DNA of 13,141 bases, taken from NCBI GenBank assembly GCA_021792015.1, contig JAJYVM010000059.1:1-13141 (forward strand), read 5' to 3'. The notes beneath the pieces are model-generated. The model did not search any database. It was given only the letters and a program-made list of their open reading frames with translations, and was not told the DNA's origin. The position numbers were made by a program, and so were the translations under genes. How positions within the stretch are numbered: the stretch's first letter is position 1; the number at the start of each line of letters is the position of its first letter. This DNA is from Bacillota bacterium. GTDB lineage: Bacteria > Bacillota > Sulfobacillia > RBS10-35 > JAJYVM01. Below, piece after piece: positions 7,265 through 13,141 of the stretch.

Positions 7265-8482
7265 CGGCTCTGGTGGTCGGACTGGCGCGCCAGCCTGCGC
7301 ATCGACATCTTCCTGATCGTCGTGCTGGCCGCGGGGGCCATGATCTTCGGCCTGTACCAGTCATGGTCGGCCGGGCAGGCCGGCTTGTCGGACACGACCG
7401 CGCAGTCGCTGGACCTCGGCGCGAGCGTCGCCGTCGTGGGACCCGCCTGGATGGGCGAGCTGGCGAGTCCGCCGTTCGCCCCCGCCGCCATCGGACAGGC
7501 CGCCGTGAAGCGCGGCGTGGCCCGGGCGGCACAGACCGCCCTGCGGGCCACGGTGGCCAGTCCGTGGGGAGAGGTGGACGCCTGGGGCTTCACCTCGCTC
7601 AGCGGCTGGACGGCTGTCGTGACCGCCGCGCACACCCCATTCCGGGGCAAGGGCGACCTGCTGGTGCCGGCCAGCTGGCTGGCGGACGGCCGCGCCCGGA
7701 TGGGCCAGTCCGTCACGCTCACCTACCTCGACCCGGTGAACGGGGTCCGGCGCAGCCTCACCGAGCCGGTGACGGGCGCGTACACGAACAGCGCGTCCAT
7801 CGTGGCCGGGCCGCTCCTCGACTTTGCCGCCCTGGCCCGCCTGGCCGGGACCACGGCGCCCGACGCCGTCTTCCTCTGGGCCACGCCGGCCCTGTCCACG
7901 CCGAACGGGACGGCCATGGCGGCTGCGGTGCGGGGTCTGACCCCCGCGGCCCGCGAGCCGTTCACGCGGGGGGGTGGCTACCTCCCGTTCGCCCTGGATG
8001 TCCACCTCACCGTGCTGGCGGCCGGGACGGCGAACACGCAGGTGCGGGGCGCCGTGGCGGCCGCGGGCCAGAACCTGGCCACCGCGGTGCTGCTCATGTT
8101 CCTGGGCCTGTTCGTCGCGGCGGGCGTGGCCCAGGTCATCCGCGCCCTCGACCAGCAGGAGCGGCTCGGCGTCTATAAGGCCGTGGGGGTTGAGCCGGGG
8201 CACGTCCTGTGGCTCAACACGTGCAGCATCGCCTGTGACGTGCTGGTCGCCACGGTGCTGGCGGCGGCCGTGCTGGCGGCCGCCGGCCCCGACCTGCAGC
8301 GCCTGCTCGGCGTGCCGATCCGACCCGGTGCCGGCGGCATCGCCCTCTGGCTGGCCTTCGGGCTGCTGCTGGCCCGCTGGGGTGGCCGCGTCGCGGCCAC
8401 CATGTTCGAACAGGCGGACGTGATGGCCCTGCTGCGGCGGCGGGCCAACGCCTTCGACTGGTGGGCCCTCATCCGGTTCTGA
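7244..8482 (+). CDS. ABC transporter permease, FtsX/MacB-like (second subunit)
   Basis: A 412-residue protein with the same plan as its neighbour: a transmembrane segment at about 20-39, an extracytoplasmic domain of about 235 residues, then three helices at about 278-300, 322-347 and 363-386. QQERLGVYKAVGVE (about 304-317) is the FtsX-type coupling segment, and the tail has MALLRRR. Its periplasmic domain is much shorter than that of the first permease, so with one ATPase gene the complex is probably a heterodimeric 1:1 permease pair of the LolC/LolE kind. I chose GTG at 7244 because it overlaps the TAG at 7249 and leaves an ordinary N-terminus (MGRLPLARLWW) just before the first helix. There is no good Shine-Dalgarno. 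It ends at TGA 8480-8482, immediately followed by a hairpin. Confidence 0.88.
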   Translation: MGRLPLARLWWSDWRASLRIDIFLIVVLAAGAMIFGLYQSWSAGQAGLSDTTAQSLDLGASVAVVGPAWMGELASPPFAPAAIGQAAVKRGVARAAQTALRATVASPWGEVDAWGFTSLSGWTAVVTAAHTPFRGKGDLLVPASWLADGRARMGQSVTLTYLDPVNGVRRSLTEPVTGAYTNSASIVAGPLLDFAALARLAGTTAPDAVFLWATPALSTPNGTAMAAAVRGLTPAAREPFTRGGGYLPFALDVHLTVLAAGTANTQVRGAVAAAGQNLATAVLLMFLGLFVAAGVAQVIRALDQQERLGVYKAVGVEPGHVLWLNTCSIACDVLVATVLAAAVLAAAGPDLQRLLGVPIRPGAGGIALWLAFGLLLARWGGRVAATMFEQADVMALLRRRANAFDWWALIRF

Positions 8483-8515
8483 GCTGGCCGTCCGGCGCGG
8501 CTGCCGGCGGCCGGT
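8483..8515 (+). terminator. Hairpin after the ABC operon, possible terminator
   Basis: Directly after the second permease stop, GCCG-T-CCGGC (8487-8496, one bulged T) pairs with GCCGGCGGC (8503-8511) around a 6-nt loop. The stem can be lengthened by four more pairs, two of them G-U. There is no T-tract, so it would be a GC-rich or Rho-assisted terminator at best. Confidence 0.4.
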
Positions 8516-8643
8516 CCCGGCTCGGTCCATGGTGCGCCTTACCTCGTCCGCAGTCTGTGTTGCGCGACCTTCGGCAGGCCCTCCGACCTCGGCGGCGGAA
8601 GGCGCTGCGGCGTCGCGCCCATGGTCGGCGCGGGCGTCGGGGC

Positions 8644-8922
8644 TCAGCGACCGCTGCCCGTCGACGCAGGCGTGCCGCCGTCGGCGGGGCTGGTGGCGGC
8701 GACGGTCGGCGGAGCCTGCACGGGGAATCCGCTCGAAGAGCCGCCACCGCTCGCTGCCAGCGCCGGACTCGGCACGGCGAAGACCGTGTCGTAGAGATCC
8801 GTCAAGGTGGGCTGGCTTGCACCGTCGGCGATGAACCGCAGGCAGCCCCCCTGCAGCACGGCGGCCGCATCCGCTTGTCGTGGCTTCCGCGCGAGGCCGT
8901 GGCCCCGGGCCCACCGTCCCAC
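8644..8922 (-). CDS. Doubtful small ORF, unknown product
   Basis: A minus-strand frame of 92 codons from a GTG at 8922 to TGA at 8644-8646. I do not recognise the product. The middle part reads CLRFIADGASQPTLTDLYDT and the last 40 or so residues are rich in Ser, Gly, Pro, Ala and Thr. From the ADAAAV segment to the stop I count about 64 of 76 third positions as G or C, and in the first half of that stretch second positions are only about 54% GC, the ordering expected of coding DNA in this genome. Against it, no convincing Shine-Dalgarno precedes the GTG, and long antisense frames are common at this GC content. It could be a small gene, or the 3' remnant of a larger lost gene. Confidence 0.3.
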   Translation of the reverse strand: MGRWARGHGLARKPRQADAAAVLQGGCLRFIADGASQPTLTDLYDTVFAVPSPALAASGGGSSSGFPVQAPPTVAATSPADGGTPASTGSGR

Positions 8923-8994
8923 GACCCGCCCGCCAGGAGTCGCGTCCCACGGCCGGGAATCCTCCAGCGCACGGCAGAGGGAGGTGGTTCGGAC

Positions 8995-9390
8995 ATGATG
9001 CGGGGCATCCACCACGTCGCGCTGACGGTGACCGACCTGGATCGCGCGCTCCACTTCTACACGGAGGTGCTGGGCTTGCACCTGGAGCGCTGGCTCCGCG
9101 GGCCAGACGCACCGACGCGCATCGTCTTCGTCGCCATCCCGGGCGGCGGCCGCCTCGAGCTCTTCCACCACCAGGGCGGGGCTGAGCCCGCGCCCGCCCG
9201 CACCGATAACCGCACGCTGGGCTGGAACCACCTGGCCTTCGCCGCCGAGGATATCGACGCGGAGGTGGCCCGCCTGCAGGCCAAGGGCGTCCAGTTCCGC
9301 GCGACCCCCGGACCGAAGGCGCCGGGCGCCATCCGCACGGCGTTCTTCGCCGATCCGGACGGCAACACGCTGGAGCTGTTCGAAGGCTGA
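8995..9390 (+). CDS. VOC/glyoxalase-fold metalloprotein
   Basis: A 131-residue vicinal-oxygen-chelate protein with two beta-alpha-beta-beta-beta modules. The N-terminal module starts IHHVALTVTDLDRALHFYTEVLGL. The four expected metal-ligand positions are all filled: H7 (HHVAL), E55 (RLELF), H79 (WNHLAF) and E127 (TLELF), so it is probably a catalytic divalent-metal enzyme. The length fits glyoxalase I or methylmalonyl-CoA-epimerase-like single-domain proteins. The substrate cannot be decided from sequence and no neighbour points to one. The ATG at 8995 follows GAGGGAGGTGG with about 8 nt spacing; a second ATG at 8998 would give the same protein minus one residue. It appears to be a single-gene unit with hairpins on both sides. 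Confidence 0.9.
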   Translation: MMRGIHHVALTVTDLDRALHFYTEVLGLHLERWLRGPDAPTRIVFVAIPGGGRLELFHHQGGAEPAPARTDNRTLGWNHLAFAAEDIDAEVARLQAKGVQFRATPGPKAPGAIRTAFFADPDGNTLELFEG

Positions 9391-9419
9391 GCGCCGCCCC
9401 GCGGGAAGTGGCCGGTGTG

Positions 9420-9435
9420 CAAAGCGGCCGCTTTG
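9420..9435. promoter_or_regulatory. 16-bp perfect palindrome between VOC gene and fliN-like gene
   Basis: CAAAGCGGCCGCTTTG is a perfect 16-bp palindrome with no spacer, 29 bp after the VOC gene stop and about 95 bp before the fliN-like ATG. It has the size and symmetry of a dimeric regulator operator. With no unpaired centre it is a poor hairpin terminator. Confidence 0.35.
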
Positions 9436-9444
9436 GACCCGATG

Positions 9445-9486
9445 CCTGTCCCGAACGGCGTCCGCGGCCCCCAGGGCCGCGACAGG
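9445..9486 (+). terminator. Composite hairpin after VOC gene, possible terminator
   Basis: CGCGGCCC (9463-9470) and GGGCCGCG (9474-9481) form an 8-bp perfect GC stem with a CCA loop. An outer pair, CCTGTC (9445-9450) with GACAGG (9481-9486), could close around it with a one-sided bulge, sharing G9481. No T-tract follows. It could end the VOC transcript or be part of the fliN-like leader. Confidence 0.3.
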
Positions 9487-9529
9487 ACCGCCGCCCAGCC
9501 AGCGCGAACGCTGCCGGAAGGTGAGCGCG

Positions 9530-10012
9530 ATGGACGAAAAGCCCCTTGATCCCGAAGCGATCGATGCCCTGCTCCAGACCACGGGCAAGGCCGCCCGCCC
9601 CGCCCGCCCTGGGCGCAAGGGTGGCGGCAACGGCGGCGATGGCCCGCCGCGCCGGCCCACCCGCAGGGGCGAACCTGCAGATGACCGCCCAGAGGCCGAC
9701 CCCGGGGGCCCGCCTGCCCCTGCGCCTGGCCCGCGTCGGACTGGCGCCTCGCCGCAGCAGGTTTACGCGAGCATCTCGCAGGTGCCCGTGGAGATCGCCG
9801 TCGTGCTGGGCGACCTGGAGATGCCGATCGCCGAGATCCTGCGCATGAAGCCCGGCAGCGTGGTGCAGCTCGACACGTGGATCGACGCGCCCGTGGAGAT
9901 CCGCATGCGCGGGCGGACGGTCGCGCGCGCCCAGATCGTGACCCTGGAGGACACCTACGCCCTGCGCATCGTGGAGAACCTGATCGCGGCGCCGGACTTC
10001 CGGAGCGAGTAG
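9530..10012 (+). CDS. FliN/FliY-like flagellar switch protein (SpoA domain)
   Basis: A 160-residue protein in three parts. Residues 1-16 contain LDPEAIDALL, the short motif found at the N-terminus of FliM and FliY, where it binds phosphorylated CheY. Residues 17-70 are a low-complexity linker of Pro, Gly, Arg and Ala. Residues about 81-152 are a SpoA/FliN C-ring domain (VPVEIAVVLG, ILRMKPGSVVQLD, PVEI, ALRIVENL). It is probably part of the flagellar C-ring, taking part in torque generation and switching, or a related secretion-system cytoplasmic ring. A GTG at 9521 extends the frame by three codons, but I chose the ATG at 9530 because AAGGTG (9518-9523) is well spaced only for it. No other flagellar or chemotaxis gene lies in the window, which is odd because FliN is usually in a large flagellar operon. 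Confidence 0.88.
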   Translation: MDEKPLDPEAIDALLQTTGKAARPARPGRKGGGNGGDGPPRRPTRRGEPADDRPEADPGGPPAPAPGPRRTGASPQQVYASISQVPVEIAVVLGDLEMPIAEILRMKPGSVVQLDTWIDAPVEIRMRGRTVARAQIVTLEDTYALRIVENLIAAPDFRSE

Positions 10013-10095
10013 CGGCGGGGCGCGGAAGCGGTGGCGCGGCCGGGGTGGCCGTCACCGCCACGCGGCCCGCCACCGCCACATCGCCCCTCCCCGCA

Positions 10096-10119
10096 GCCCC
10101 GGGGGCAGCCCCCCGGGGC
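10096..10119 (+). terminator. Strong GC hairpin after the fliN-like gene
   Basis: GCCCCGGGGG (10096-10105) pairs perfectly with CCCCCGGGGC (10110-10119) around the tetraloop CAGC, 84 nt after the fliN-like stop. A ten-pair all-GC stem is a plausible terminator, but C-rich sequence rather than a T-tract follows. Confidence 0.45.
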
Positions 10120-10228
10120 GACCCCCACCCCACAGGTGGTCCGCCAAGCCTCATGCGGCAGGCCTTCGCCACATCGCCGCCGAACGGCTGGCGGTAGGAC
10201 GGCTGGCGCGCTGGCCCGGCCGCCGCGA

Positions 10229-10295
10229 CCGGTGCGGGTAGGCAGGGCCCGAACGGACTTCAAAGCCCCAACCGGCCGCCGCGCACCCGCACCGG
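10229..10295 (+). repeat. 11-bp inverted repeat in leader of the PLP enzyme gene
   Basis: CCGGTGCGGGT (10229-10239) and ACCCGCACCGG (10285-10295) are exact reverse complements separated by 45 nt, ending 62 nt before the ATG. They could form a long stem-loop in a 5' leader. The direct repeat CCGGCCGCCGCG adjoins the left arm and sits just inside the right arm. Confidence 0.5.
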
Positions 10296-10357
10296 CCGTG
10301 CGCCCCGCGGCCCCGTCCCCCAGCCCGCCCTGGCCGGAGGAGGAGGATGGCTCCCGC

Positions 10358-11323
10358 ATGGATCTTCTGACGATCGCCGACGTCCGCGGCGCCGCGGAGC
10401 GCCTGCATGGCGTGGCCCACCGCACCCCTGTCCTGACCTCCCGCGCCTTCGACATCGCCAGCGGCCGCCGCACCTTCTTCAAGTCCGAGCACCTGCAGCG
10501 CGCCGGCGCCTTTAAGTTCCGCGGCGCCTACAACCGCATCAGCCAGATCCCCCAGCCCGAGCGCCGCCGCGGCGTCGTCGCCTTCTCGTCGGGCAACCAC
10601 GCGCAGGCCGTCTCGCTGACGGCGCAGCTCTTCGGCATCCCGGCCGTCATCTGCATGCCGTCGGACGCCCCCGGCGTCAAGGTCGAGGCCACCCGCGGCT
10701 ACGGCGCCGAGGTGGTCTTCTACGACCGCCTGAAGGACGACCGCGTCCAGTTCGGCCAGCGCATCGCGCGCGACCGCGGCCTCACCCTCGTCCCGCCGTA
10801 CGACCACCCGCACATCATCGCCGGCCAGGGCACCGCGGCCCTGGAGCTGCTCCAGGACGTCCCCGACCTCGACGCCCTGCTGGTCCCCGTCGGCGGCGGC
10901 GGCCTCATCTCGGGCTGCGCCATCGCCGCCAAGGCCATGCGCCCCCACATCCGCGTCGTCGGCATCGAGCCGGAGACCGCCAACGACACCCTGCTGTCGC
11001 TGCAGGCGGGCCACCGCGTGGAGACGGCGGCCTCGGACACCATCGCCGACGGCATTCGCGGCACGACCCCCGGCGAGTTGACCTTCCCCCACGTCCAGGC
11101 CCTCGTCGACGAGGTCGTGCTGGTGAGCGACGCCGAGATCCTGGCCGCCATGCGCTTCATGGCGCTGCGCATGAAGCAGGTGGTCGAGCCGACAGGCGCC
11201 GTGGGCGCCGCCGTGCTCCTGCACAACAAGCTCCCCGGCCGGCTCCACCGCGTCGGCGTGATCGTCTCCGGCGGTAACGCCGAGCCCGCGATGATCGCCC
11301 GCGCTTTGGCGGCCGAATCCTAG
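10358..11323 (+). CDS. PLP-dependent threonine/serine/3-hydroxyaspartate ammonia-lyase family enzyme
   Basis: A 321-residue fold-type II PLP enzyme of the threonine dehydratase and serine racemase family. Visible marks are the PLP lysine K53 in FKFRGAYN, SSGNHAQ (77-83) which cradles the cofactor, the glycine loop GGGGL (179-183) that holds the phosphate, and SGGN near the C-terminus. There is no C-terminal ACT-like domain, so it is not the isoleucine-feedback-inhibited IlvA form. The length fits catabolic threonine ammonia-lyase, serine racemase or threo-3-hydroxyaspartate ammonia-lyase. IEPETANDTLLSLQAG resembles the last two more than TdcB, but I cannot settle the substrate. All would release ammonia from a hydroxy-amino acid, or racemise serine. 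ATG 10358 is chosen because AGGAGG (10341-10346) is 11 nt upstream and the family N-terminus starts there; the frame upstream is not protein-like. A hairpin follows 12 nt after the stop. Confidence 0.92.
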   Translation: MDLLTIADVRGAAERLHGVAHRTPVLTSRAFDIASGRRTFFKSEHLQRAGAFKFRGAYNRISQIPQPERRRGVVAFSSGNHAQAVSLTAQLFGIPAVICMPSDAPGVKVEATRGYGAEVVFYDRLKDDRVQFGQRIARDRGLTLVPPYDHPHIIAGQGTAALELLQDVPDLDALLVPVGGGGLISGCAIAAKAMRPHIRVVGIEPETANDTLLSLQAGHRVETAASDTIADGIRGTTPGELTFPHVQALVDEVVLVSDAEILAAMRFMALRMKQVVEPTGAVGAAVLLHNKLPGRLHRVGVIVSGGNAEPAMIARALAAES

Positions 11324-11335
11324 GAGATGTCGTGA

Positions 11336-11359
11336 CGGGCGGCGCATGGGCGCCGCCCG
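11336..11359 (+). terminator. Likely intrinsic terminator after the PLP enzyme gene
   Basis: CGGGCGGCGC (11336-11345) and GCGCCGCCCG (11350-11359) form a perfect 10-bp stem with loop ATGG, starting 12 nt after the stop, and CTT follows directly. This is the best terminator-like structure in the window despite the very short T-run. Confidence 0.65.
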
Positions 11360-11474
11360 CTTGAACATCCGCGCTTCGGGCGCCGGGTCGGACGGCAGCG
11401 TCGACCTGGACCGGCCCGCCAAATGCGTTGCGCAGCGGGGCGCCCGGCCTCTTACCCGACCCGCTCGTGCGCCA

Positions 11475-11490
11475 GCCATGTCAACATGGC
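11475..11490. promoter_or_regulatory. Operator-like palindrome upstream of lhgO
   Basis: GCCATGTCAACATGGC is a perfect inverted repeat of 7-bp arms around a CA centre, 171 bp before the lhgO ATG, with a less GC-rich core (ATGTCAACAT) than its surroundings. The shape resembles operators bound by dimeric GntR/FCD-family regulators, which often control hydroxy-acid oxidase genes. That link is inference; no regulator gene is in the window. Confidence 0.45.
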
Positions 11491-11512
11491 GGCGGCCGCG
11501 AGCACACGGTAA

Positions 11513-11531
11513 GCGCGGGTTTCTCCCGCGC
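11513..11531 (+). other. Small hairpin in the lhgO upstream region
   Basis: GCGCGGG (11513-11519) and CCCGCGC (11525-11531) form a perfect 7-bp stem with loop TTTCT, 23 nt after the palindrome. It may be a leader structure, a weak terminator, or chance at this GC content. Confidence 0.35.
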
Positions 11532-11661
11532 GCACGCGGGGTCAAACGAAGGCCGGCGCGGCGCACACGCCTCGGCTCGCCCTCCACACACATACGTTCG
11601 TCCCACCCGCCCACCACGCAGGAACTCCCCGCCCCGGTCCGGAAGCAATCAGGGACCGCAT

Positions 11662-12894
11662 ATGCCTGACGGGAGGGCTTCGCCGATCGCCCAGCAGCCC
11701 TGGGACCTCTGCGTCGTCGGCGCCGGCATCGTCGGCCTGGCCTCGGCCCGCGCCGTCCTCCAGCGCCACCCCGGCTGGCGCGTCCTCGTCCTCGACAAGG
11801 AGCCGCGGATCGCCGCCCACCAGAGCGGCCACAACAGCGGCGTCATCCACGCCGGCATCTACTACACCCCGGGCTCGCTGAAGGCGCGCCTCTGCGTGGC
11901 CGGCTCGGCGGCCATGCTGCGCTTCTGCGAGGAGCGCGGCATCGCCCATGCCCGCTGCGGCAAGGTCATCGTGGCCACGTCCGCGGAGGAGATGCCCCGG
12001 CTGCACGGCCTGCTGGAGCGCGGCCAGGGCAACGGCGTTCCCGGCCTGGAGCTGATCGGCCCCGAGCGCCTGCGCGAGATCGAGCCGCACGTGCGCGGGG
12101 TCGCGGCCATCTGGTCGCCCAACACGGGCATCGCCGACTACCCGGGCGTCTGCCGCGCCTACGCCGACGACATCTCGGCAGCGGGCGGCGAGGTGCGGAC
12201 GGGCACCGAGGTCGTGGCCGTCCACGACCTCGGTGCCACGCAGCACGTCGAGACCACGACCGGCGAGGTCGAGGCCAGGCTCCTGCTGGCCTGCACCGGC
12301 CTGCAGGCCGACCGGCTGGCCGCGATGGCGGGCGCGCCCGCCGACCTGCGCATCGTGCCGTTCCGCGGCGACTACTACCTGATCCGGCCCGAGCGCGACA
12401 GCCTCGTGCGCGCGCTGATCTATCCCGTGCCCGACCCGCGCTTTCCGTTCCTGGGGGTCCACTTCACGCGCAAGACCGACGGCCGCGTGTGGTGCGGCCC
12501 CAACGCCGTGCTGGCCTTCGCCCGCGAGGGCTACCACTTCGAGGACCTGAACCTCGAAGACCTGGGCGACGCCCTCGGCTTCTCGGGCTTTCGCCGCCTC
12601 GCGCGCCGGTACTGGCGCACGGGACTGGGCGAGATGTACCGCGACCTGAGCCGCCGCGCGTTCCTGGGCGCCCTGCGCCGCTACATCCCCGAGCTCAGCG
12701 AGGATGACCTGGTGCCGGGCCCGGCGGGCGTGCGGGCCCAGGCCCTGGACACCGAGGGGCGCCTGGTCGACGACTTCTCCATCCACCGCGCGGGCCGCGC
12801 CATCCATGTGCGCAACGCCCCGTCGCCGGCCGCGACCTCCTCGCTGATGATCGGGGATTATGTGGCGGAGGTCGTGGATCAGGCGTCGCTGTGA
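11662..12894 (+). CDS. lhgO: L-2-hydroxyglutarate oxidase
   Basis: A 410-residue FAD-dependent oxidoreductase of the DAO superfamily that oxidises L-2-hydroxyglutarate to 2-oxoglutarate, passing electrons to oxygen or the quinone pool. The FAD-binding Rossmann motif VVGAGIVGLASAR is at about 18-30, with the ribose-binding acidic residue near VLVLDKE (41-47). HQSGHNSGVIHAGIYY (53-68) is the hallmark block of LhgO/L2HGDH. Further family marks are the late FRGDYY and the C-terminal VRNAPSPAATSSLMIG segment. The length matches bacterial LhgO (about 400). The frame is open upstream to 11428, but ATG 11662 has AGGG 7 nt before it and gives the normal short lead into the first beta strand. It is likely monocistronic: a terminator precedes it and the next gene is convergent. 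It would salvage L-2-hydroxyglutarate made by side reactions or by glutarate breakdown. Confidence 0.94.
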   Translation: MPDGRASPIAQQPWDLCVVGAGIVGLASARAVLQRHPGWRVLVLDKEPRIAAHQSGHNSGVIHAGIYYTPGSLKARLCVAGSAAMLRFCEERGIAHARCGKVIVATSAEEMPRLHGLLERGQGNGVPGLELIGPERLREIEPHVRGVAAIWSPNTGIADYPGVCRAYADDISAAGGEVRTGTEVVAVHDLGATQHVETTTGEVEARLLLACTGLQADRLAAMAGAPADLRIVPFRGDYYLIRPERDSLVRALIYPVPDPRFPFLGVHFTRKTDGRVWCGPNAVLAFAREGYHFEDLNLEDLGDALGFSGFRRLARRYWRTGLGEMYRDLSRRAFLGALRRYIPELSEDDLVPGPAGVRAQALDTEGRLVDDFSIHRAGRAIHVRNAPSPAATSSLMIGDYVAEVVDQASL

Positions 12895-13013
12895 GCCGGT
12901 CCGCGGGCACCACCCTTGCGGCGCCGCGGCATGCAGGTGGCGGGAGCGGTGCCGGTTCCCAGCGCTCGGCTCGGCACGGGCCGGATCACGGACACTGGGG
13001 ACGGGCGGTCCCA

Positions 13014-13039
13014 CGGCCGTGCCGCACCCTGCACGGCCG
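13014..13039. terminator. Hairpin between convergent genes, possible shared terminator
   Basis: CGGCCGTGC (13014-13022) and GCACGGCCG (13031-13039) form a perfect 9-bp stem with an 8-nt loop. It lies in the 169-bp gap between lhgO and the convergent minus-strand gene, 24 nt past the stop of the latter. There is no T-tract on either strand, so it is only a candidate. Confidence 0.4.
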
Positions 13040-13063
13040 CGCCTCGCCGGCAACCGGTCGTGA

Positions 13064-13141
13064 CTACCCGCCCATCATGACCGGCACGACCACGTCCTCG
13101 ACGCGGCTGCCGTCCTTGGCTGAGATGTACGCGAACACCAG
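13064..13141 (-). CDS. C-terminal end of an unrecognised protein (continues past right edge)
   Basis: On the minus strand the last 25 codons of a gene read into TAG at 13064-13066, ending ISAKDGSRVEDVVVPVMMGG. It is very probably real coding sequence: 24 of 25 third positions are G or C, while second positions are mostly A or T. The gene enters from beyond the right edge and converges on lhgO. Too little is present to name a family. Confidence 0.75.
   Translation of the reverse strand: MVFAYISAKDGSRVEDVVVPVMMGG

Larger units (their letters stand above)
8483..8994. other. 512-bp interval with no firm gene
   Basis: Between the second permease and the VOC gene I find a hairpin next to the stop, about 130 bp (8516-8643) with nothing recognisable, and one doubtful minus-strand ORF (8644-8922) described separately. 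The plus-strand frame of the VOC gene is open through much of this interval, but its translation is Arg/Ala-rich and unlike a protein. 8977-8987 holds the strong Shine-Dalgarno of the VOC gene. Confidence 0.5.
10013..10357. other. 345-bp interval upstream of the PLP enzyme gene
   Basis: I see no gene here. It holds a strong hairpin at 10096-10119, an 11-bp inverted repeat CCGGTGCGGGT / ACCCGCACCGG (10229-10239, 10285-10295), and a 12-bp direct repeat CCGGCCGCCGCG (10216-10227, 10272-10283). A purine-rich Shine-Dalgarno, GGAGGAGGAGG (10336-10346), ends the interval. I found no T-box or other riboswitch motif. Confidence 0.55.
11324..11661. other. 338-bp interval upstream of lhgO
   Basis: No gene is visible. 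It begins with the terminator-like hairpin of the preceding gene, then carries a 16-bp palindrome (11475-11490), a small hairpin (11513-11531) and a relatively A+T-richer tract near 11587-11598. I find no convincing -35/-10 pair. AGGG (11651-11654) serves as a modest Shine-Dalgarno 7 nt before the lhgO ATG. Confidence 0.55.

Noticed and set aside
8461..8994. Upstream extension of the VOC protein frame
   Set aside because: The extra 178 codons are Arg-rich and non-homologous; the strong Shine-Dalgarno at 8977-8987 marks the ATG at 8995.
10031..10357. Upstream extension of the PLP enzyme frame
   Set aside because: Pro/Arg-rich translation unlike the family; the normal N-terminus and the purine-rich Shine-Dalgarno define the start at 10358.
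10013..10357. T-box or amino-acid riboswitch before the ammonia-lyase gene
   Set aside because: No T-box consensus (AGGGTGGNACCGCG-like) is present; only GC-rich repeats are seen.
11346..11669. 107-codon plus-strand frame upstream of lhgO
   Set aside because: It starts inside the loop of the terminator-like hairpin, has no Shine-Dalgarno, is Arg-rich, and runs into the lhgO start in another frame.
1..13141. tRNA, rRNA, CRISPR array, insertion sequence or phage genes
   Set aside because: No CCA-ended cloverleaf, rRNA-like segment, regularly spaced repeat, transposase motif or integrase motif was recognised on either strand.

Overview
This is a very GC-rich (clearly above 70% by eye), densely packed bacterial chromosomal segment. 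Third codon positions are almost always G or C, several genes overlap by 4 nt, and Shine-Dalgarno sequences are strong and GGAGG-like. A hut operon, a FliN-type flagellar switch protein and a lone cytoplasmic-type cobalamin-binding protein together would suit a motile, high-GC, possibly thermophilic Bacillota of the Symbiobacterium or Caldinitratiruptor type. That placement is a guess from gene content and composition; there is no rRNA or marker gene here to fix it.

Layout, left to right. (1) 1-780, minus strand: the 5' part of a cobalamin-binding-protein (BtuF-like) gene that runs off the left edge. (2) 781-1061: a divergent intergenic region with a spaced 11-bp direct repeat. (3) 1062-4866, plus strand: a tightly coupled histidine-utilisation operon, hutU (urocanate hydratase), hutI (imidazolonepropionase, GTG start) and a ureohydrolase that probably acts as the formiminoglutamate hydrolase. 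hutH is not in the window. (4) 4903-8482, plus strand: an ABC system of the LolD/MacB type with one ATPase and two FtsX/MacB-like permeases. The permease junction carries an 85-bp tandem duplication. (5) 8483-8994: a hairpin, then a doubtful small minus-strand ORF. (6) 8995-9390: a VOC/glyoxalase-fold protein. (7) 9530-10012: a solitary FliN-like SpoA-domain protein. (8) 10358-11323: a PLP-dependent threonine/serine/3-hydroxyaspartate ammonia-lyase-type enzyme followed by a clear hairpin. (9) 11662-12894: an L-2-hydroxyglutarate oxidase (LhgO), preceded by a 16-bp operator-like palindrome. (10) 13064-13141, minus strand: the last 25 codons of an unrecognised gene entering from the right.

Functionally the window is mostly amino-acid catabolism. 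HutU, HutI and the ureohydrolase take urocanate to glutamate, the PLP enzyme would deaminate a hydroxy-amino acid, and LhgO returns L-2-hydroxyglutarate to 2-oxoglutarate. Carbon and nitrogen from these routes converge at glutamate/2-oxoglutarate, but nothing in the sequence proves co-regulation.

I see no defence system, mobile element, CRISPR array or RNA gene, and no convincing candidate for a wholly new system. The most distinctive observations are the 85-bp duplication that seems to have created a 30-codon relay cistron between two permease genes, the ureohydrolase with Asn where arginase and agmatinase carry a conserved His, the stand-alone FliN-like protein with an N-terminal FliM/FliY-type motif, and the palindrome upstream of lhgO.
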